Assembly: GCF_021648825.1 (NCBI RefSeq)
Contig: NZ_JAKJHS010000001.1
Coordinates: 434,001 to 498,000 of the forward strand
Direction: 5' to 3'
DNA length: 64,000 nt
Origin: Rhizobium halophilum
Lineage (GTDB): Bacteria > Pseudomonadota > Alphaproteobacteria > Rhizobiales > Rhizobiaceae
Shown here: positions 23,718 to 33,603 of the stretch, one piece after another
Layout: each line of letters starts with the position of its first letter
Numbering within the stretch: the stretch's first letter is position 1
The notes under the pieces: generated by a model
What the model saw: only the letters and a program-made list of their open reading frames with translations
The model's database searches: none
Told to the model about the DNA's origin: nothing
Position numbers and translations under genes: made by a program

Positions 23718-24203
23718 TTGGACTGGAGCGAATTGTTCTTTCAAGGATGGGAAAACGTGGTGAGGACGCTTGTCGTCGGAGTCCTTGCTTATGTCGTGCT
23801 CATCCTGTTCATCCGGATTTCTGGCAAGCGCACGCTGGCCAAGCTGAACGCCTTCGATCTTGTGGTGACCGTGGCTCTTGGCTCCACCCTTGCGTCCATC
23901 CTCCTTCAGAAATCCATTGCCCTCACCGAAGGTGCGGTCGCCCTCGGCCTCCTGATTGGCCTGCAATATCTGGTGACGTTTCTTTCCGTCAGGTCCCACG
24001 GCTTCGCCAAGTTGATCCGTTCGCAACCAACCCTTCTCGCACGGAGCGGCGAGTTCTGCAGCGACGCCCTGCTCCACCAGCGACTGACGGAAGACGAGGT
24101 ACTGTCGGCCGTGCGATCCCAGGGACTCGATGGATTGAAACAGGCAGAAGCCGTGATCCTGGAAAGCGACGGCTCTGTCAGCGTCATCCGCAAATCGGAA
24201 TAA
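23718..24203 (+). CDS. DUF421 (YetF-type) membrane protein
   Basis: A 161-residue protein with two or three membrane spans in its first half (VRTLVVGVLAYVVLILFIR, then the stretch after GSTLASILLQ). The family motif RISGKRTLAKLNAFDLVVTV is present, followed by a soluble DUF421 domain (RSQPTLLARSGEF..QAEAVILESDGSVSVI). Function unknown. I choose TTG at 23718 because AGGGAGGG lies five bases upstream and the product then starts MDWSELFFQGW as in the family; TTG 23688 and ATG 23694 are at or before the expected transcription start. Confidence 0.83.
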   Translation: MDWSELFFQGWENVVRTLVVGVLAYVVLILFIRISGKRTLAKLNAFDLVVTVALGSTLASILLQKSIALTEGAVALGLLIGLQYLVTFLSVRSHGFAKLIRSQPTLLARSGEFCSDALLHQRLTEDEVLSAVRSQGLDGLKQAEAVILESDGSVSVIRKSE

Positions 24204-24404
24204 CAGGAAAAAACCTCTCTTTCGTTGTTGGCTATGCCCGGAAAGGCCGGTTGCCGGACACTGGAGAACCGGGGTTGGAACAGCGGTTTTGGCCGCCCGG
24301 CTGTCAGAGGAGAAATCCAGGCGCTTGTAGAGGTAGAAGAAGACGCACTGCGCCGGGTCCTGATCCAGCGCAGGAACGCGGTCCAAAAATTTTTTCCGAA
24401 GGTT

Positions 24405-24433
24405 CTTGAACAGGCATTTTTCGCCAACCAGAT
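24405..24433 (+). promoter_or_regulatory. Heat-shock (RpoH-type) promoter of hsp20
   Basis: CTTGAA at 24405-24410 and CCAGAT at 24428-24433, 17 bases apart, resemble the rhizobial RpoH consensus CTTGAA-N17-CCATAT. Transcription would begin near 24440, just before the first hairpin of the leader. Confidence 0.5.
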
Positions 24434-24439
24434 CTATCG

Positions 24440-24527
24440 CATCGGCAGCCATATTGGGGCCGATAGACCGGAGACGCAGGTTTTCGGTGGCGTCTCCAAT
24501 CCATGTTGCTTTACGGAGGATATGGTA
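24440..24527 (+). ncRNA. ROSE-type RNA thermometer in the hsp20 leader
   Basis: The leader folds into three hairpins: ATCGGC/GCCGAT (24441-24446 with 24459-24464), GGAGACG/CGTCTCC (24470-24476 with 24491-24497), and a final hairpin. In the last one CCATGTTGCT (24501-24510) pairs with the Shine-Dalgarno stretch GGAGGATATGG (24515-24525). A UUGCU block facing the GGAGG with a bulged G is the signature of ROSE elements, which melt on heating and free the ribosome-binding site. Confidence 0.78.
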
Positions 24528-25001
24528 ATGAGAACGGAACTCGACTTCACCCCCCTCTTTCGGTCCAGCATCGGCTTCGACCGTCTCTTTAATCTGCTCG
24601 ACAATGCACAACGGCTACAGGCAGTTGATCTATGGCCACCCTACGACATCGTGAAGCTTGGCGATGACCAGTACGAGATCACGATGGCAGTGGCAGGCTT
24701 TAGCCAGAGCGATCTTGACATCACCCAGGAGCGCAACGTCCTGGTCATCAAGGGCGGCAAGGCAGAGAAGAAGGAAGGTGAGTACCTACACCGAGGGATC
24801 AGCGGCCAGTCATTCGAGCGGCGCTTCGAGCTTGCTGACCACGTCCATGTTAAAACGGCAAGCCTCGCTGACGGGCTCCTTCGAATTGTCTTGAAGCAGG
24901 AAGTCCCTGAGGCGATGAAACCCCGGCGGATCGCGATCGGGGATGCATCGGGAACGACGGCGCCGCCGCTACAGATCGAAGCCGACAAGCAGGTCGCTTA
25001 A
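24528..25001 (+). CDS. Small heat-shock protein (Hsp20/alpha-crystallin)
   Basis: A 157-residue chaperone that holds unfolding proteins under heat. It has an N-terminal arm (PLFRSSIGFDRLFNLLD) and an alpha-crystallin domain with WPPYDIVKLGDDQYEITMAV and AGFSQSDLDI, then GEYLHRGISGQSFERRFEL. The L-x-I-type region is LLRIVLKQEVPEAMKPRRIAI. ATG 24528 is nine bases after GGAGG; another in-frame ATG at 24522 is too close to that site. The ROSE leader and RpoH-like promoter agree with heat control at both transcription and translation. Confidence 0.95.
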   Translation: MRTELDFTPLFRSSIGFDRLFNLLDNAQRLQAVDLWPPYDIVKLGDDQYEITMAVAGFSQSDLDITQERNVLVIKGGKAEKKEGEYLHRGISGQSFERRFELADHVHVKTASLADGLLRIVLKQEVPEAMKPRRIAIGDASGTTAPPLQIEADKQVA

Positions 25002-25036
25002 GATCATCGAACGTCATAGGTAGGGAAGATCGCCGG

Positions 25037-25065
25037 TGTCAGGCCCGCGTGATGCGGGCCTGACA
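25037..25065. terminator. Strong hairpin between hsp20 and the tRNA gene
   Basis: TGTCAGGCCCGC (25037-25048) pairs perfectly with GCGGGCCTGACA (25054-25065) around five bases. There is no T-run on either side, so termination is likely but not certain. It lies after both hsp20 and the converging tRNA gene. Confidence 0.55.
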
Positions 25066-25161
25066 AAGGCTTGATGGACCAGACGAATACCGAGCAGATC
25101 GGGCCCCTCTGCAGGAACCTCCCGTACTACGCCGCAAATCCCGAAGCTGAATCGTAAGAGA

Positions 25162-25238
25162 TGGTAGCGGGAGAGGGACTTGAACCCCCGACACGCGGAT
25201 TATGATTCCGCTGCTCTAACCACCTGAGCTACCCCGCC
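25162..25238 (-). tRNA. tRNA-Met (CAT), probably elongator
   Basis: Seventy-seven bases including an encoded CCA fold into a full cloverleaf. The acceptor arm is GGCGGGG/TCCCGCT, with a G-U pair at each end. The anticodon stem GCGGA/TCCGC holds the loop ATCATAA, and the T-arm contains GTTCAAG. The anticodon is CAT. It lacks initiator features (three G-C pairs at the end of the anticodon stem). A lysidine-modified tRNA-Ile with the same anticodon is the alternative; the arm sequences look more like elongator Met. Confidence 0.85.
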
Positions 25239-25372
25239 ACAAGACCCTGAGGTTCAGCGGGCTGAACGTCGGGTCCGTTTGGATGTGCGGCTTATAAAGC
25301 TGGCCTCGCGGCAGTGTCAAGCACGCTTTCTCCAATTTGTCCTTGAAAGACGGCGCCTTTAGGGTGCCCCAC

Positions 25373-26569
25373 TCAAGCCGCGACGGGGGTCGACAGAAGA
25401 GCTTGCAGTGACGCCTCAGCCTCCGCTGCCCGCTCCGATCGCTCGATGAAGCCACCGCCCCAGACACGGGCATCCGCGCCTTCCGCGGAATAAAGCACGC
25501 AGGCTTGGCCCGGCGCCACACCGGCTTCCCCAACCGTCAGATCGACATAGATCCCCTTCTCGTCGCAATGAAGCGTCACAGGGGTCGGCGGGCGGGTCGA
25601 GCGCACTTTTGCAAAGCAGAAGAAGCCATCCTGTGCATCTTCCTGCAGCGTACGGTCGCCAATCCAGTTCACGTCACGCAGGTAGACGCGGCGCGTATCA
25701 AGCGCTTCTTTGGGGCCAACGATCACCCTGCGTCCGCGCGCATCGAGATAAACGACATAGAGCGGATCTCCGGTGGCAACCCCAATGCCACGACGCTGGC
25801 CGATCGTATAATGGAGGATGCCCTCGTGCCGACCAAGCACGCGCCCGTCGATGTGGACGATGTCACCGCCGAGCGCTGCATTCGGCTTCACCTTGTTGAT
25901 GATGTCGGTGTAGCGTCCCTGCGGCACGAAGCAGATATCCTGGCTGTCTGCCTTCTTGGCGACGACCAGCCCCATGTCCTCGGCAAGCGCTCTCACCTCC
26001 GCCTTCGACATGCCCCCGAGCGGAAAACGCAGGTAGTCTATCTGCTCCTGGGTCGTCGCAAACAGGAACCAGCTCTGGTCTCGATCGCTGTCGATCGGCC
26101 GGTAGAGCGCGCGACGGCCCGGATTGTCCGGTGCCGGGTTCGGCCGCGAGCGGATGTAGTGACCGGTCGCCAGCGCGTCGGCGCCAAGTTCCTTTGCCGT
26201 CGCCAGGAGGTCCGCGAACTTGACCGTCTGGTTGCAGGCGACGCAGGGGATCGGCGTCTCGCCCATTGCATAGGCTTCGGCAAACGGGTTGATCACTGCG
26301 TCGCGGAAGCGCTTCTCATAATCGAGCACGTAGTGCGGTATGCCGAGCGTTTCGGAGACACGTCGGGCGTCGTCAATGTCCTGGCCCGCACAGCAAGAGC
26401 CGGCGCGATGGACTGCGGCGCCATGATCGTAGAGTTGCAGCGTGATGCCCAGCACGTCGTAGCCCTGGCGCTTCAGCAACCCCGCAACGACGGAGGAATC
26501 CACGCCACCGGACATGGCGACCACAACGCGGGTATCTTCCGGCCTCTTGTCAAAATCCAGCGTACTCAC
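25373..26569 (-). CDS. mnmA: tRNA-specific 2-thiouridylase
   Basis: Adds sulfur at U34 of tRNA-Lys, Glu and Gln. The 398-residue product has the PP-loop [20 protein letters not shown] at residues 16-35, the cysteine motif [10 protein letters not shown] near 108, ATGHYIR near 135, [15 protein letters not shown] near 208 and [10 protein letters not shown] near 258. The start is GTG at 26567-26569. It is monocistronic as far as visible; the next gene upstream (MscS) lies 132 bases away with nothing recognisable in between. Confidence 0.96.
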   Translation of the reverse strand: MSTLDFDKRPEDTRVVVAMSGGVDSSVVAGLLKRQGYDVLGITLQLYDHGAAVHRAGSCCAGQDIDDARRVSETLGIPHYVLDYEKRFRDAVINPFAEAYAMGETPIPCVACNQTVKFADLLATAKELGADALATGHYIRSRPNPAPDNPGRRALYRPIDSDRDQSWFLFATTQEQIDYLRFPLGGMSKAEVRALAEDMGLVVAKKADSQDICFVPQGRYTDIINKVKPNAALGGDIVHIDGRVLGRHEGILHYTIGQRRGIGVATGDPLYVVYLDARGRRVIVGPKEALDTRRVYLRDVNWIGDRTLQEDAQDGFFCFAKVRSTRPPTPVTLHCDEKGIYVDLTVGEAGVAPGQACVLYSAEGADARVWGGGFIERSERAAEAEASLQALLSTPVAA

Positions 26570-26701
26570 AGGAACTCTCTTCGTTCAGCCGCCGGTCTGC
26601 ATCGAAGCGGCGCAACAGGTCTCCAGCGGGATCGGCCGCGGGAAGATTGTGAGGCCGGATATAGAAAGGAATGGCCGGCCATGCAAGGCGCAGCCTCTCC
26701 C

Positions 26702-27829
26702 TTACGATTGCAGCGACGCCCTCTGCGAGACTTCCGCGGCAGCCGCATTGCCGGTTGCATCCATCGTACCTTCCGCGCGGACCCTCGGCAGGCTGGAGGG
26801 GTAGGCATCTTGGATGAAGTCGATCAGCTTTTCGCGAACCTCGCAACGCAGGTCGAAGGCACTTCCAGCGTTGGCTGCCGAGACGAGGATGCGAACCTCC
26901 ATGACGCTTTCCTTGAAATCGGTCACGGCCACGTTGACCACGTCCCGGTCCCATAGTGGCGACGCTGCGGCAATTTCCTCGACCTTGCGGCGGATCTCGC
27001 CCACCGGAACGCTGTAGTCGAGATAGATGATCACCGTGCCGATGAGTGCCGCTCCTTCACGCGTCCAGTTCTGGAACGGCTTTTCAATGAAGTAGCCGAG
27101 AGGCAAAATCAGGCGGCGCCAATCCCAAAGCTTGACCACCACATAGGTGGAGGTGATTTCCTCGATCTTGCCCCATTCGCCCTCGACGAGCAGCGCATCA
27201 TCGATGCGGATCGGCTGGGTGATGGCAAGCTGAATGCCGGCAAAGAGGTTCTTGAGGACAGGCTGCAGCGCCAGGCCAAGAACGATACCGGCAACACCGG
27301 CAGATGCCATCAGCGACACACCGTACTGGCGAATACCCGGGAAGGTCATCAGCACTGCGGAAACAGTGAGGGCAATAATGACAGTGGCCGCCACCCGCTC
27401 CATGATCCGCGCCTGGGTCACATGCTTGCGGGCGAGCAGGTTGTCCTCTGCATCGAGCTTGAAGCGTCGCAGGTAGACGGTCGTCCAGATGTGCAGCGCG
27501 GTTCTCGCCATCCAGCCGACAACAACGATGAAGCAGAGAAGCAGTATGTGCCGAAGCAAGCTCTCCTGATTGTTGTTCAGGGGCGCGGCCACTACGCCCA
27601 GCGACAACGTCCAGGTCAGAATGGCGAGCCGCAGCGGTCGCCGCGTACGTTGAACAAGAGAGCGCCAGAAAAGATCACGCTTTTCGGCCAACCGGGTGGA
27701 GGTCCGGAAGATGACCGTGTGGAGGAGCAGCCCGAGGACGAACGACACGAGCAGAATCAGGATGCTGAGGATCGGATCAGGCATCCAGCGGACGAATTGG
27801 TGAATATATTGTTCCAGACGTGCTTCCAT
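26702..27829 (-). CDS. Mechanosensitive ion channel, MscS family
   Basis: A 375-residue inner-membrane channel. Membrane spans lie near residues 16-40, 60-80, 93-112 and 137-160. The pore helix follows with ASAGVAGIVLGLALQPVLKN (Gly/Ala-rich, like MscS TM3). The beta domain has VEGEWGKIEEITSTYVVVK and WDWRRLILPLGYFIEKPFQN. I chose the ATG at 27827-27829 (MEARLEQYIHQF); a frame to 27970 runs through spacer. MscS proteins release solutes on hypo-osmotic shock. It is larger than E. coli MscS because of extra N-terminal spans. Confidence 0.9.
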   Translation of the reverse strand: MEARLEQYIHQFVRWMPDPILSILILLVSFVLGLLLHTVIFRTSTRLAEKRDLFWRSLVQRTRRPLRLAILTWTLSLGVVAAPLNNNQESLLRHILLLCFIVVVGWMARTALHIWTTVYLRRFKLDAEDNLLARKHVTQARIMERVAATVIIALTVSAVLMTFPGIRQYGVSLMASAGVAGIVLGLALQPVLKNLFAGIQLAITQPIRIDDALLVEGEWGKIEEITSTYVVVKLWDWRRLILPLGYFIEKPFQNWTREGAALIGTVIIYLDYSVPVGEIRRKVEEIAAASPLWDRDVVNVAVTDFKESVMEVRILVSAANAGSAFDLRCEVREKLIDFIQDAYPSSLPRVRAEGTMDATGNAAAAEVSQRASLQS

Positions 27830-27922
27830 GCCTGTTAGGTTAGGGTGCGATGCGGCATGGAAAACCCCCGCGGCAACATTTCCCTTGTTCCGGCGTTGGC
27901 ATGGCAAACACGGAGGAGAGAC

Positions 27923-28351
27923 TTGAACATCGGAGACGACTTCAATCTCGAGCGCTTCGTCGCCGCCCAAGAGTCGGTTTATCGCCAGGTGCTCCTGGAA
28001 CTCGGCGATGGGCGAAAACGGTCACACTGGATGTGGTTCATCTTTCCGCAACTGGATGGCCTCGGCACCTCGCCCACGGCGCGCCACTATGCCATCAGGT
28101 CTCTGGAGGAAGCGCAGGGCTACCTCCTGCACCCGCTGCTGGCCCCCCGCCTGGAGCAGTGCACGAACATGATGCTTCTTCATTCGGGCAAGAGCGCCCA
28201 CGACATCCTCGGCTCGCCCGATGACCTGAAATTCAAGAGCAGCATGACGCTGTTTCAAGCCGCCACGCAAAAGGGCTCGCTTTTCGAGCGAGCCCTTGAA
28301 GTCTTCTACGAAGGTGAGCGTGACCAACGGACGCTCACGATTCTTCGTTAG
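27923..28351 (+). CDS. DUF1810 family protein
   Basis: A 142-residue soluble protein with the DUF1810 hallmarks FNLERFVAAQESVYRQVLLE, the HWMWFIFPQLDGLG motif, and YAIRSLEEAQGYL, KFKSSMTLFQAA near the end. Function unknown. I choose TTG at 27923, since GGAGGAG lies just before it and the product then begins four residues before the conserved block. An ATG at 27857 lies in the same frame but lacks such a site. The stop codon shares four bases with the stop of the Tim44-like gene on the other strand. Confidence 0.88.
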   Translation: MNIGDDFNLERFVAAQESVYRQVLLELGDGRKRSHWMWFIFPQLDGLGTSPTARHYAIRSLEEAQGYLLHPLLAPRLEQCTNMMLLHSGKSAHDILGSPDDLKFKSSMTLFQAATQKGSLFERALEVFYEGERDQRTLTILR

Positions 28352-29355
28352 GCGACCTGGATCGCCGACAACTGCCACTCGCCGCCCATCTTGCGAACGA
28401 AGGTCCAGACCTCCACGGTTTCGGTTGCATTCTCCGAATCCCCTTCGACCACGGCGCCGGTATTGCGATCGCGCATGAAGTCGACACTGGAATAACGCAT
28501 TGCGACGGTCGCATACTCCTGCCCGTTCTCGCGCCAGGCCTCGGAAAGATCACCCTGAAGCAGCGTCACGTCGCGGACCTCGTTCTTCAGTCCCTTGGTT
28601 GCATTCTCGCCAAGCTCCTCGGCGAGGTAGGACATCGCCTCTGGAGTCGTGATGGCCCGCAGAGCCGCATAGTCTTCAGCGGCATAACCGGCCTGTACTT
28701 CAGCCAGAAGCTTCTCGAACTGCCCAAGGTCGCGGTTGGTGATGCCGATCTCATCGGTAGCATCCGATGCATAACGCACGGTTTCCGGCGCGCCTGCGGC
28801 AGCCGCAGCACTCGGTCCACCGCCGATCTTGGGGATCTGGAAGGACGAACCGCGCTGCTGCGGTGCCTCATAGGCATTGCGAGCGTGCGTCCCGGCAGGG
28901 CCTGACGCGGCCGGCTGCTGGCGGCGCGCGAAGAAGCGCATGGCCAGCATGGCGAGGCCCGCGATCAGCGCGATCTGCAGTAGCATGCCAAGGAAGCCAG
29001 CGGCACCTCCGAAACCGGAGCCCATGAGCATACCGAACAGGCCGCCGAGGAAGAGGCCGCCAAGCAAACCGCCGGCAAGGCCACCAAACAGGCCGCGATT
29101 CTGGTTCTGCGGACGCGCAGCGTTTGGAGCTGCGGCGTTCTGCTGCTGGGTGCGCGGCGCCATGGTGCGGTCAACCGGTGCAGCCTGATTGGGCGCAGTC
29201 CGGGTAACGGCGGGCGCATTGAAGGTGCGCGAACCACGGCTACCGAAGCCGCCGCCACGACGCGCTTCGGCGAAATCGACGGCAGCCAGTGACACCGCCA
29301 TGGCGATCGCTGCGACCGCAAAGACATGCCTGAAGCGCCGGATGGATGAAAACAT
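28348..29355 (-). CDS. Tim44-like domain membrane protein
   Basis: A 335-residue protein with a signal or membrane segment (about residues 9-29), a basic Gly-rich part (ARRGGGFGSRG), and a Gln/Asn/Pro/Ala-rich linker. A Gly-Leu-rich membrane segment lies at about 88-140, followed by a C-terminal Tim44-like domain (ITNRDLGQFEKLLAEVQAGY to the end). In bacteria related proteins (TimA-type) occur at the inner membrane with poorly known roles. The ATG at 29353-29355 with GAGGAG upstream is used. It converges with DUF1810. Confidence 0.85.
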   Translation of the reverse strand: MFSSIRRFRHVFAVAAIAMAVSLAAVDFAEARRGGGFGSRGSRTFNAPAVTRTAPNQAAPVDRTMAPRTQQQNAAAPNAARPQNQNRGLFGGLAGGLLGGLFLGGLFGMLMGSGFGGAAGFLGMLLQIALIAGLAMLAMRFFARRQQPAASGPAGTHARNAYEAPQQRGSSFQIPKIGGGPSAAAAAGAPETVRYASDATDEIGITNRDLGQFEKLLAEVQAGYAAEDYAALRAITTPEAMSYLAEELGENATKGLKNEVRDVTLLQGDLSEAWRENGQEYATVAMRYSSVDFMRDRNTGAVVEGDSENATETVEVWTFVRKMGGEWQLSAIQVA

Positions 29356-29502
29356 TCTGATCTCCTCTGCGTCCGCAACTCTACGGACCTTTCCCCATAT
29401 AGCGATAGATGCCCGATTTTTAAGAGCAGTTCCACCGTGAGCGCCGCGTCTACAGCCTTTTTCTATGACAACTGCGCCCGCAGCCGGTTGCAGCAGCACA
29501 AG

Positions 29503-29540
29503 GGAAAGCCCGGAGCGACATCCGTCACTCCGGGCTTTCC
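29503..29540 (-). terminator. Hairpin terminator after serA
   Basis: GGAAAGCCCGGAG (29503-29515) pairs with CTCCGGGCTTTCC (29528-29540), 13 perfect pairs around a 12-base loop, 23 bases after the serA stop on the minus strand. Confidence 0.75.
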
Positions 29541-29562
29541 ATGCTGGTCCTTGGGAGGACGA

Positions 29563-31158
29563 TCAGTCGACGTTGAACGTGAGCGGCTTGGCCTGGCGGA
29601 TTGCCGGATGGGCCGTTAGCCTGTCCAGGACCTCTTGCTTCACCGGCTCGTCTACATAGAGAAGCGCGATAGCGTCGCCACCCTGCTGGTCGCGACCGAG
29701 CTGGAAGTTGGCGATGTTGACGCCGCCTTCGCCGAGTGTCGTACCCATGAAGCCGATCATGCCGGGCACGTCAGTGTTGGAGATGTAGATCATATTCTGA
29801 CCGACATCGGCATCCATGTTGATGCCCTTGATCTGGATGAAGCGCGGCTTGCCGTCGGAGAAGACGGTGCCGGCAATTGAGCGCGTCTGATTTTCCGTCG
29901 TCACCGTCAGCTTGATGTAGCCGTCATAGACGCCGGTCTTGTCGCGCTTGACTTCGGAAAGCACGATCCCCTTTTCCTTCACCATGATCGGCGCCGAAAC
30001 CATGTTCACGTCCGACACCTGGTTGCGGATGAGACCCGCCAGCAGCGCGCTGGTGAGTGCCCGGGTGTTCATGTTGGCCGTGGAACCGTCATAGAGAATC
30101 TCGATCTGCTTGATCGGGCTTTCGGTCACCTGTCCGGCAAAGGCTCCCAGAACGTCTGCCAGACGGATGAAGGGCTTCAGGATTGGCGCCTCTTCCGCGG
30201 TGATCGACGGCATATTGATGGCGTTGGACACCGCGCCCTTGACGAGGTAGTCGGACATCTGCTCGGCAACCTGCAGAGCAACATTCTCCTGGGCTTCCGT
30301 CGTGGAGGCACCCAGATGCGGCGTGCATACCACGTTGGGCAGGCCAAACAGCGGGCTTTCGGTAGCAGGCTCAACCTCGAAAACGTCGAAGCCCGCGCCG
30401 GCTACGTGACCAGCCTTGATGGCCTCTGCAAGCGCTGCCTCATCAACGAGACCGCCGCGGGCACAGTTGATGATGCGCACGCCCGGCTTCGTCTTGGCCA
30501 GCGCTTCCTTCCCAAGGATACCGCGCGTCTTGTCCGTCATCGGAACGTGCAACGTGATGAAGTCGGCCTTCGCAAGCAGTTCATCGAGTTCGACCTTGGT
30601 GACGCCCATCTCCTGCGCCCGTTCGGCGGAAAGGAAGGGATCATAGGCTAGAACATGCATGCCAAGCCCGATTGCCTTCTTGCAGACGATGCCGCCAATA
30701 TTGCCCGCACCGATGACGCCGAGGGTCTTGCCGGTGATCTCGACCCCCATGAACTTCGACTTTTCCCACTTACCAGCCTGCGTCGAGGCATCGGCTGCAG
30801 GAAGCTGGCGAGCTACGGCAAACATCAGTGCGATGGCGTGTTCGGCCGTGGTGATGGAGTTGCCGAAGGGCGTATTCATCACGATGATGCCGCGCTTGGA
30901 GGCAGCAGGAATGTCGACATTGTCGACACCGATGCCCGCACGGCCAATGACCTTGAGGTTGGTCGCCGCGGCGATCAGCTTTTCGGTGGCCTTGGTGGCG
31001 GAACGGATGGCAAGACCGTCGTAGTTGCCGATGATCTCGGCGAGCTTTTCCTTGTCCTTGCCGAGCTTTGGCTGGAAATCGACTTCTACGCCGCGATCGC
31101 GGAAGATCTGAACGGCGGTTTCTGACAGTTCGTCGGATACGAGTACGCGAGGTGCCAT
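29563..31158 (-). CDS. serA: D-3-phosphoglycerate dehydrogenase
   Basis: First step of serine synthesis: oxidises 3-phosphoglycerate with NAD. The 531-residue long form has an N-terminal substrate domain, the NAD motif TLGVIGAGNIGGIVCKKAIG near residue 145, and catalytic residues in NCARGGLVDE and CTPHLGASTTEAQENVA. An intervening regulatory domain and a C-terminal ACT domain (FMGTTLGEGGVNIANFQLGR) follow. It lies 81 bases downstream of serC on the same strand, with a hairpin between them; the last enzyme, SerB, is not in this window. Confidence 0.96.
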   Translation of the reverse strand: MAPRVLVSDELSETAVQIFRDRGVEVDFQPKLGKDKEKLAEIIGNYDGLAIRSATKATEKLIAAATNLKVIGRAGIGVDNVDIPAASKRGIIVMNTPFGNSITTAEHAIALMFAVARQLPAADASTQAGKWEKSKFMGVEITGKTLGVIGAGNIGGIVCKKAIGLGMHVLAYDPFLSAERAQEMGVTKVELDELLAKADFITLHVPMTDKTRGILGKEALAKTKPGVRIINCARGGLVDEAALAEAIKAGHVAGAGFDVFEVEPATESPLFGLPNVVCTPHLGASTTEAQENVALQVAEQMSDYLVKGAVSNAINMPSITAEEAPILKPFIRLADVLGAFAGQVTESPIKQIEILYDGSTANMNTRALTSALLAGLIRNQVSDVNMVSAPIMVKEKGIVLSEVKRDKTGVYDGYIKLTVTTENQTRSIAGTVFSDGKPRFIQIKGINMDADVGQNMIYISNTDVPGMIGFMGTTLGEGGVNIANFQLGRDQQGGDAIALLYVDEPVKQEVLDRLTAHPAIRQAKPLTFNVD

Positions 31159-31203
31159 GATGTGGGCTCCCTTAAAATGGGTTCAGTCTCTGGATTGGAT
31201 GGG

Positions 31204-31227
31204 CCGATCCCGCTGATGCGGGACCGG
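31204..31227 (-). terminator. Hairpin between serC and serA
   Basis: CCGATCCCGC (31204-31213) and GCGGGACCGG (31218-31227) pair with one mismatch around a TGAT loop. No T-run follows; it may cause partial termination or RNA processing between the two genes. Confidence 0.4.
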
Positions 31228-31239
31228 AAAGGCGTCAAG

Positions 31240-32418
<1,179 letters not shown>

Positions 32419-32424
32419 ATGGCT

Positions 32425-32474
32425 ATCCTTCCAGATAGAAAGCTCCTCGTTGGGGAGGAGTGTCCCGCCGCCGT
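32425..32474 (-). ncRNA. Candidate serC leader RNA motif
   Basis: The short leader on the minus strand contains the perfect hairpin CTCCTC/GAGGAG (plus positions 32442-32447 with 32454-32459) followed by the pyrimidine-rich stretch and the GGAAGGA ribosome site. Its place and shape fit the serC RNA motif described upstream of serC in alphaproteobacteria. Upstream there is a promoter-like TTGACT at 32495-32500 (minus strand). I cannot confirm the consensus here. Confidence 0.45.
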
Positions 32475-32546
32475 GGTTAATCCTCGCTTCCATCCTAGTC
32501 AAGCGGAAATCACGCTCCCGGGCTACACCCTGGGGCTTGCGGGGAA

Positions 32547-32577
32547 ACGAAAAAGCCGCCGGAGCGATCCGGCGGCC
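32547..32577 (-). terminator. Intrinsic terminator after the outer-membrane protein gene
   Basis: GCCGCCGGA (32555-32563), GCGA loop, TCCGGCGGC (32568-32576), with a T-run on the minus strand. It separates the porin-like gene from the serC promoter. Confidence 0.88.
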
Positions 32578-32602
32578 TTCTGCTGAAAAACGTTCGACGA
32601 TC

Positions 32603-33421
32603 TTATTTGTAGACGAACGGCTCGACCGGCGGCTCGTAGCTGACGGGGGTGTCGCAGCCGCCGAAGACGTAGCGAGCGCCAGCGTGGACGCTGTGGCTAT
32701 AGAAGCCCTTGTCACGTCCTGGGCCGCCGTTGTCGGCATAGCCAAACATGTCGCCCCCGAGGGTGTGACGGAAGCGGTAGCCGACGTCACCCTTGACGTT
32801 GCACGTGATGTCGAAGGACGCGCCCGCCATCAACTGATAGGCAAAGCGCCAGCTTCCGTCACCGTCGTGCTCCGTCGTGTCGCAGGTTCCGCCGGTGCAG
32901 ATGGTATTACGCAGCCTGTTCCACTTGACATAGGAGCCACCGATACCTGCGCCGACATAGGGCGTGAAGTAGGCGTAGGAGCCGAGATCCACGTAAGCGT
33001 TCGCCATTAGGGTGTAGGCGCGCATCTCAGAGGCATCGCTTGAAGTGCAGGTGACGCCGCCGCAGAGGCCGGTGGTCGACCCCCGGAAATCAGTCTTGAA
33101 CATGTGATCGAACGTCACGTCAGTCCGGAGGTAGCCGTTGACCTGGTAGCCGACGCCAGCGCCTGCCCAGAAGCTATCCTTAAGTGACGCGCTCGTGAAG
33201 TCGACGAGTGTATCGTTGCTCCCCTGGAAATACTCAACGCCCCGGCTCTTATTGAAGCTATACCCGATGTCACCGCGTAGATACCAGCCGCTCGCCTCCT
33301 GCACGGTGATCTCAGGCGCATCCATGATGGATGGCAACGGTTCTGGTTGATAGACATCAGCGGAATGGGCGGCACCGGCCAACAGCACCAATGCGGCAGC
33401 CCCAAGCAGGCTCTTACTCAT
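32603..33421 (-). CDS. Outer-membrane beta-barrel protein (Omp25/RopB-like)
   Basis: A 272-residue protein with a signal peptide ([20 protein letters not shown], cut near residue 20-21) followed by a short Pro-rich part. It then has a small beta-barrel pattern with many alternating aromatic strands ([62 protein letters not shown]). Two Cys pairs ([15 protein letters not shown]) are unusual for the family and could form disulfides. The ATG at 33419-33421 follows TGGAG. Rhizobial relatives are abundant surface proteins with little-known roles. A T-rich terminator follows. Confidence 0.85.
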   Translation of the reverse strand: MSKSLLGAAALVLLAGAAHSADVYQPEPLPSIMDAPEITVQEASGWYLRGDIGYSFNKSRGVEYFQGSNDTLVDFTSASLKDSFWAGAGVGYQVNGYLRTDVTFDHMFKTDFRGSTTGLCGGVTCTSSDASEMRAYTLMANAYVDLGSYAYFTPYVGAGIGGSYVKWNRLRNTICTGGTCDTTEHDGDGSWRFAYQLMAGASFDITCNVKGDVGYRFRHTLGGDMFGYADNGGPGRDKGFYSHSVHAGARYVFGGCDTPVSYEPPVEPFVYK

Positions 33422-33552
33422 GGCTTCATCTCCAAAGCTCGTCTGCATTGGCCATGACCCGCGCGGGCGTACCAATGGGTTGATCTGCGATGGATAATGA
33501 AGTGAAAAAGTAAAGGGTGGCTTAACTATAGCCGTTAACTACGACTCCAAAT

Positions 33553-33580
33553 AAAAAACCGGCCAGAAGCCGGTTTTTTA
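33553..33580. terminator. Bidirectional terminator after glmM
   Basis: AAAAACCGGC (33554-33563), loop CAGAA, GCCGGTTTTT (33569-33578). It lies 24 bases after the glmM stop and upstream of the outer-membrane protein gene; A/T flanks suit both directions. Confidence 0.85.
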
Positions 33581-33603
33581 TGTGATCGTTCTTCCTGTGC
33601 TCG

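Noticed and set aside
25505-26956. Long open frame (483 codons) opposite mnmA
   Set aside because: Shadow of mnmA and the MscS gene end; the translated sequence has the composition of a reverse-strand artefact.
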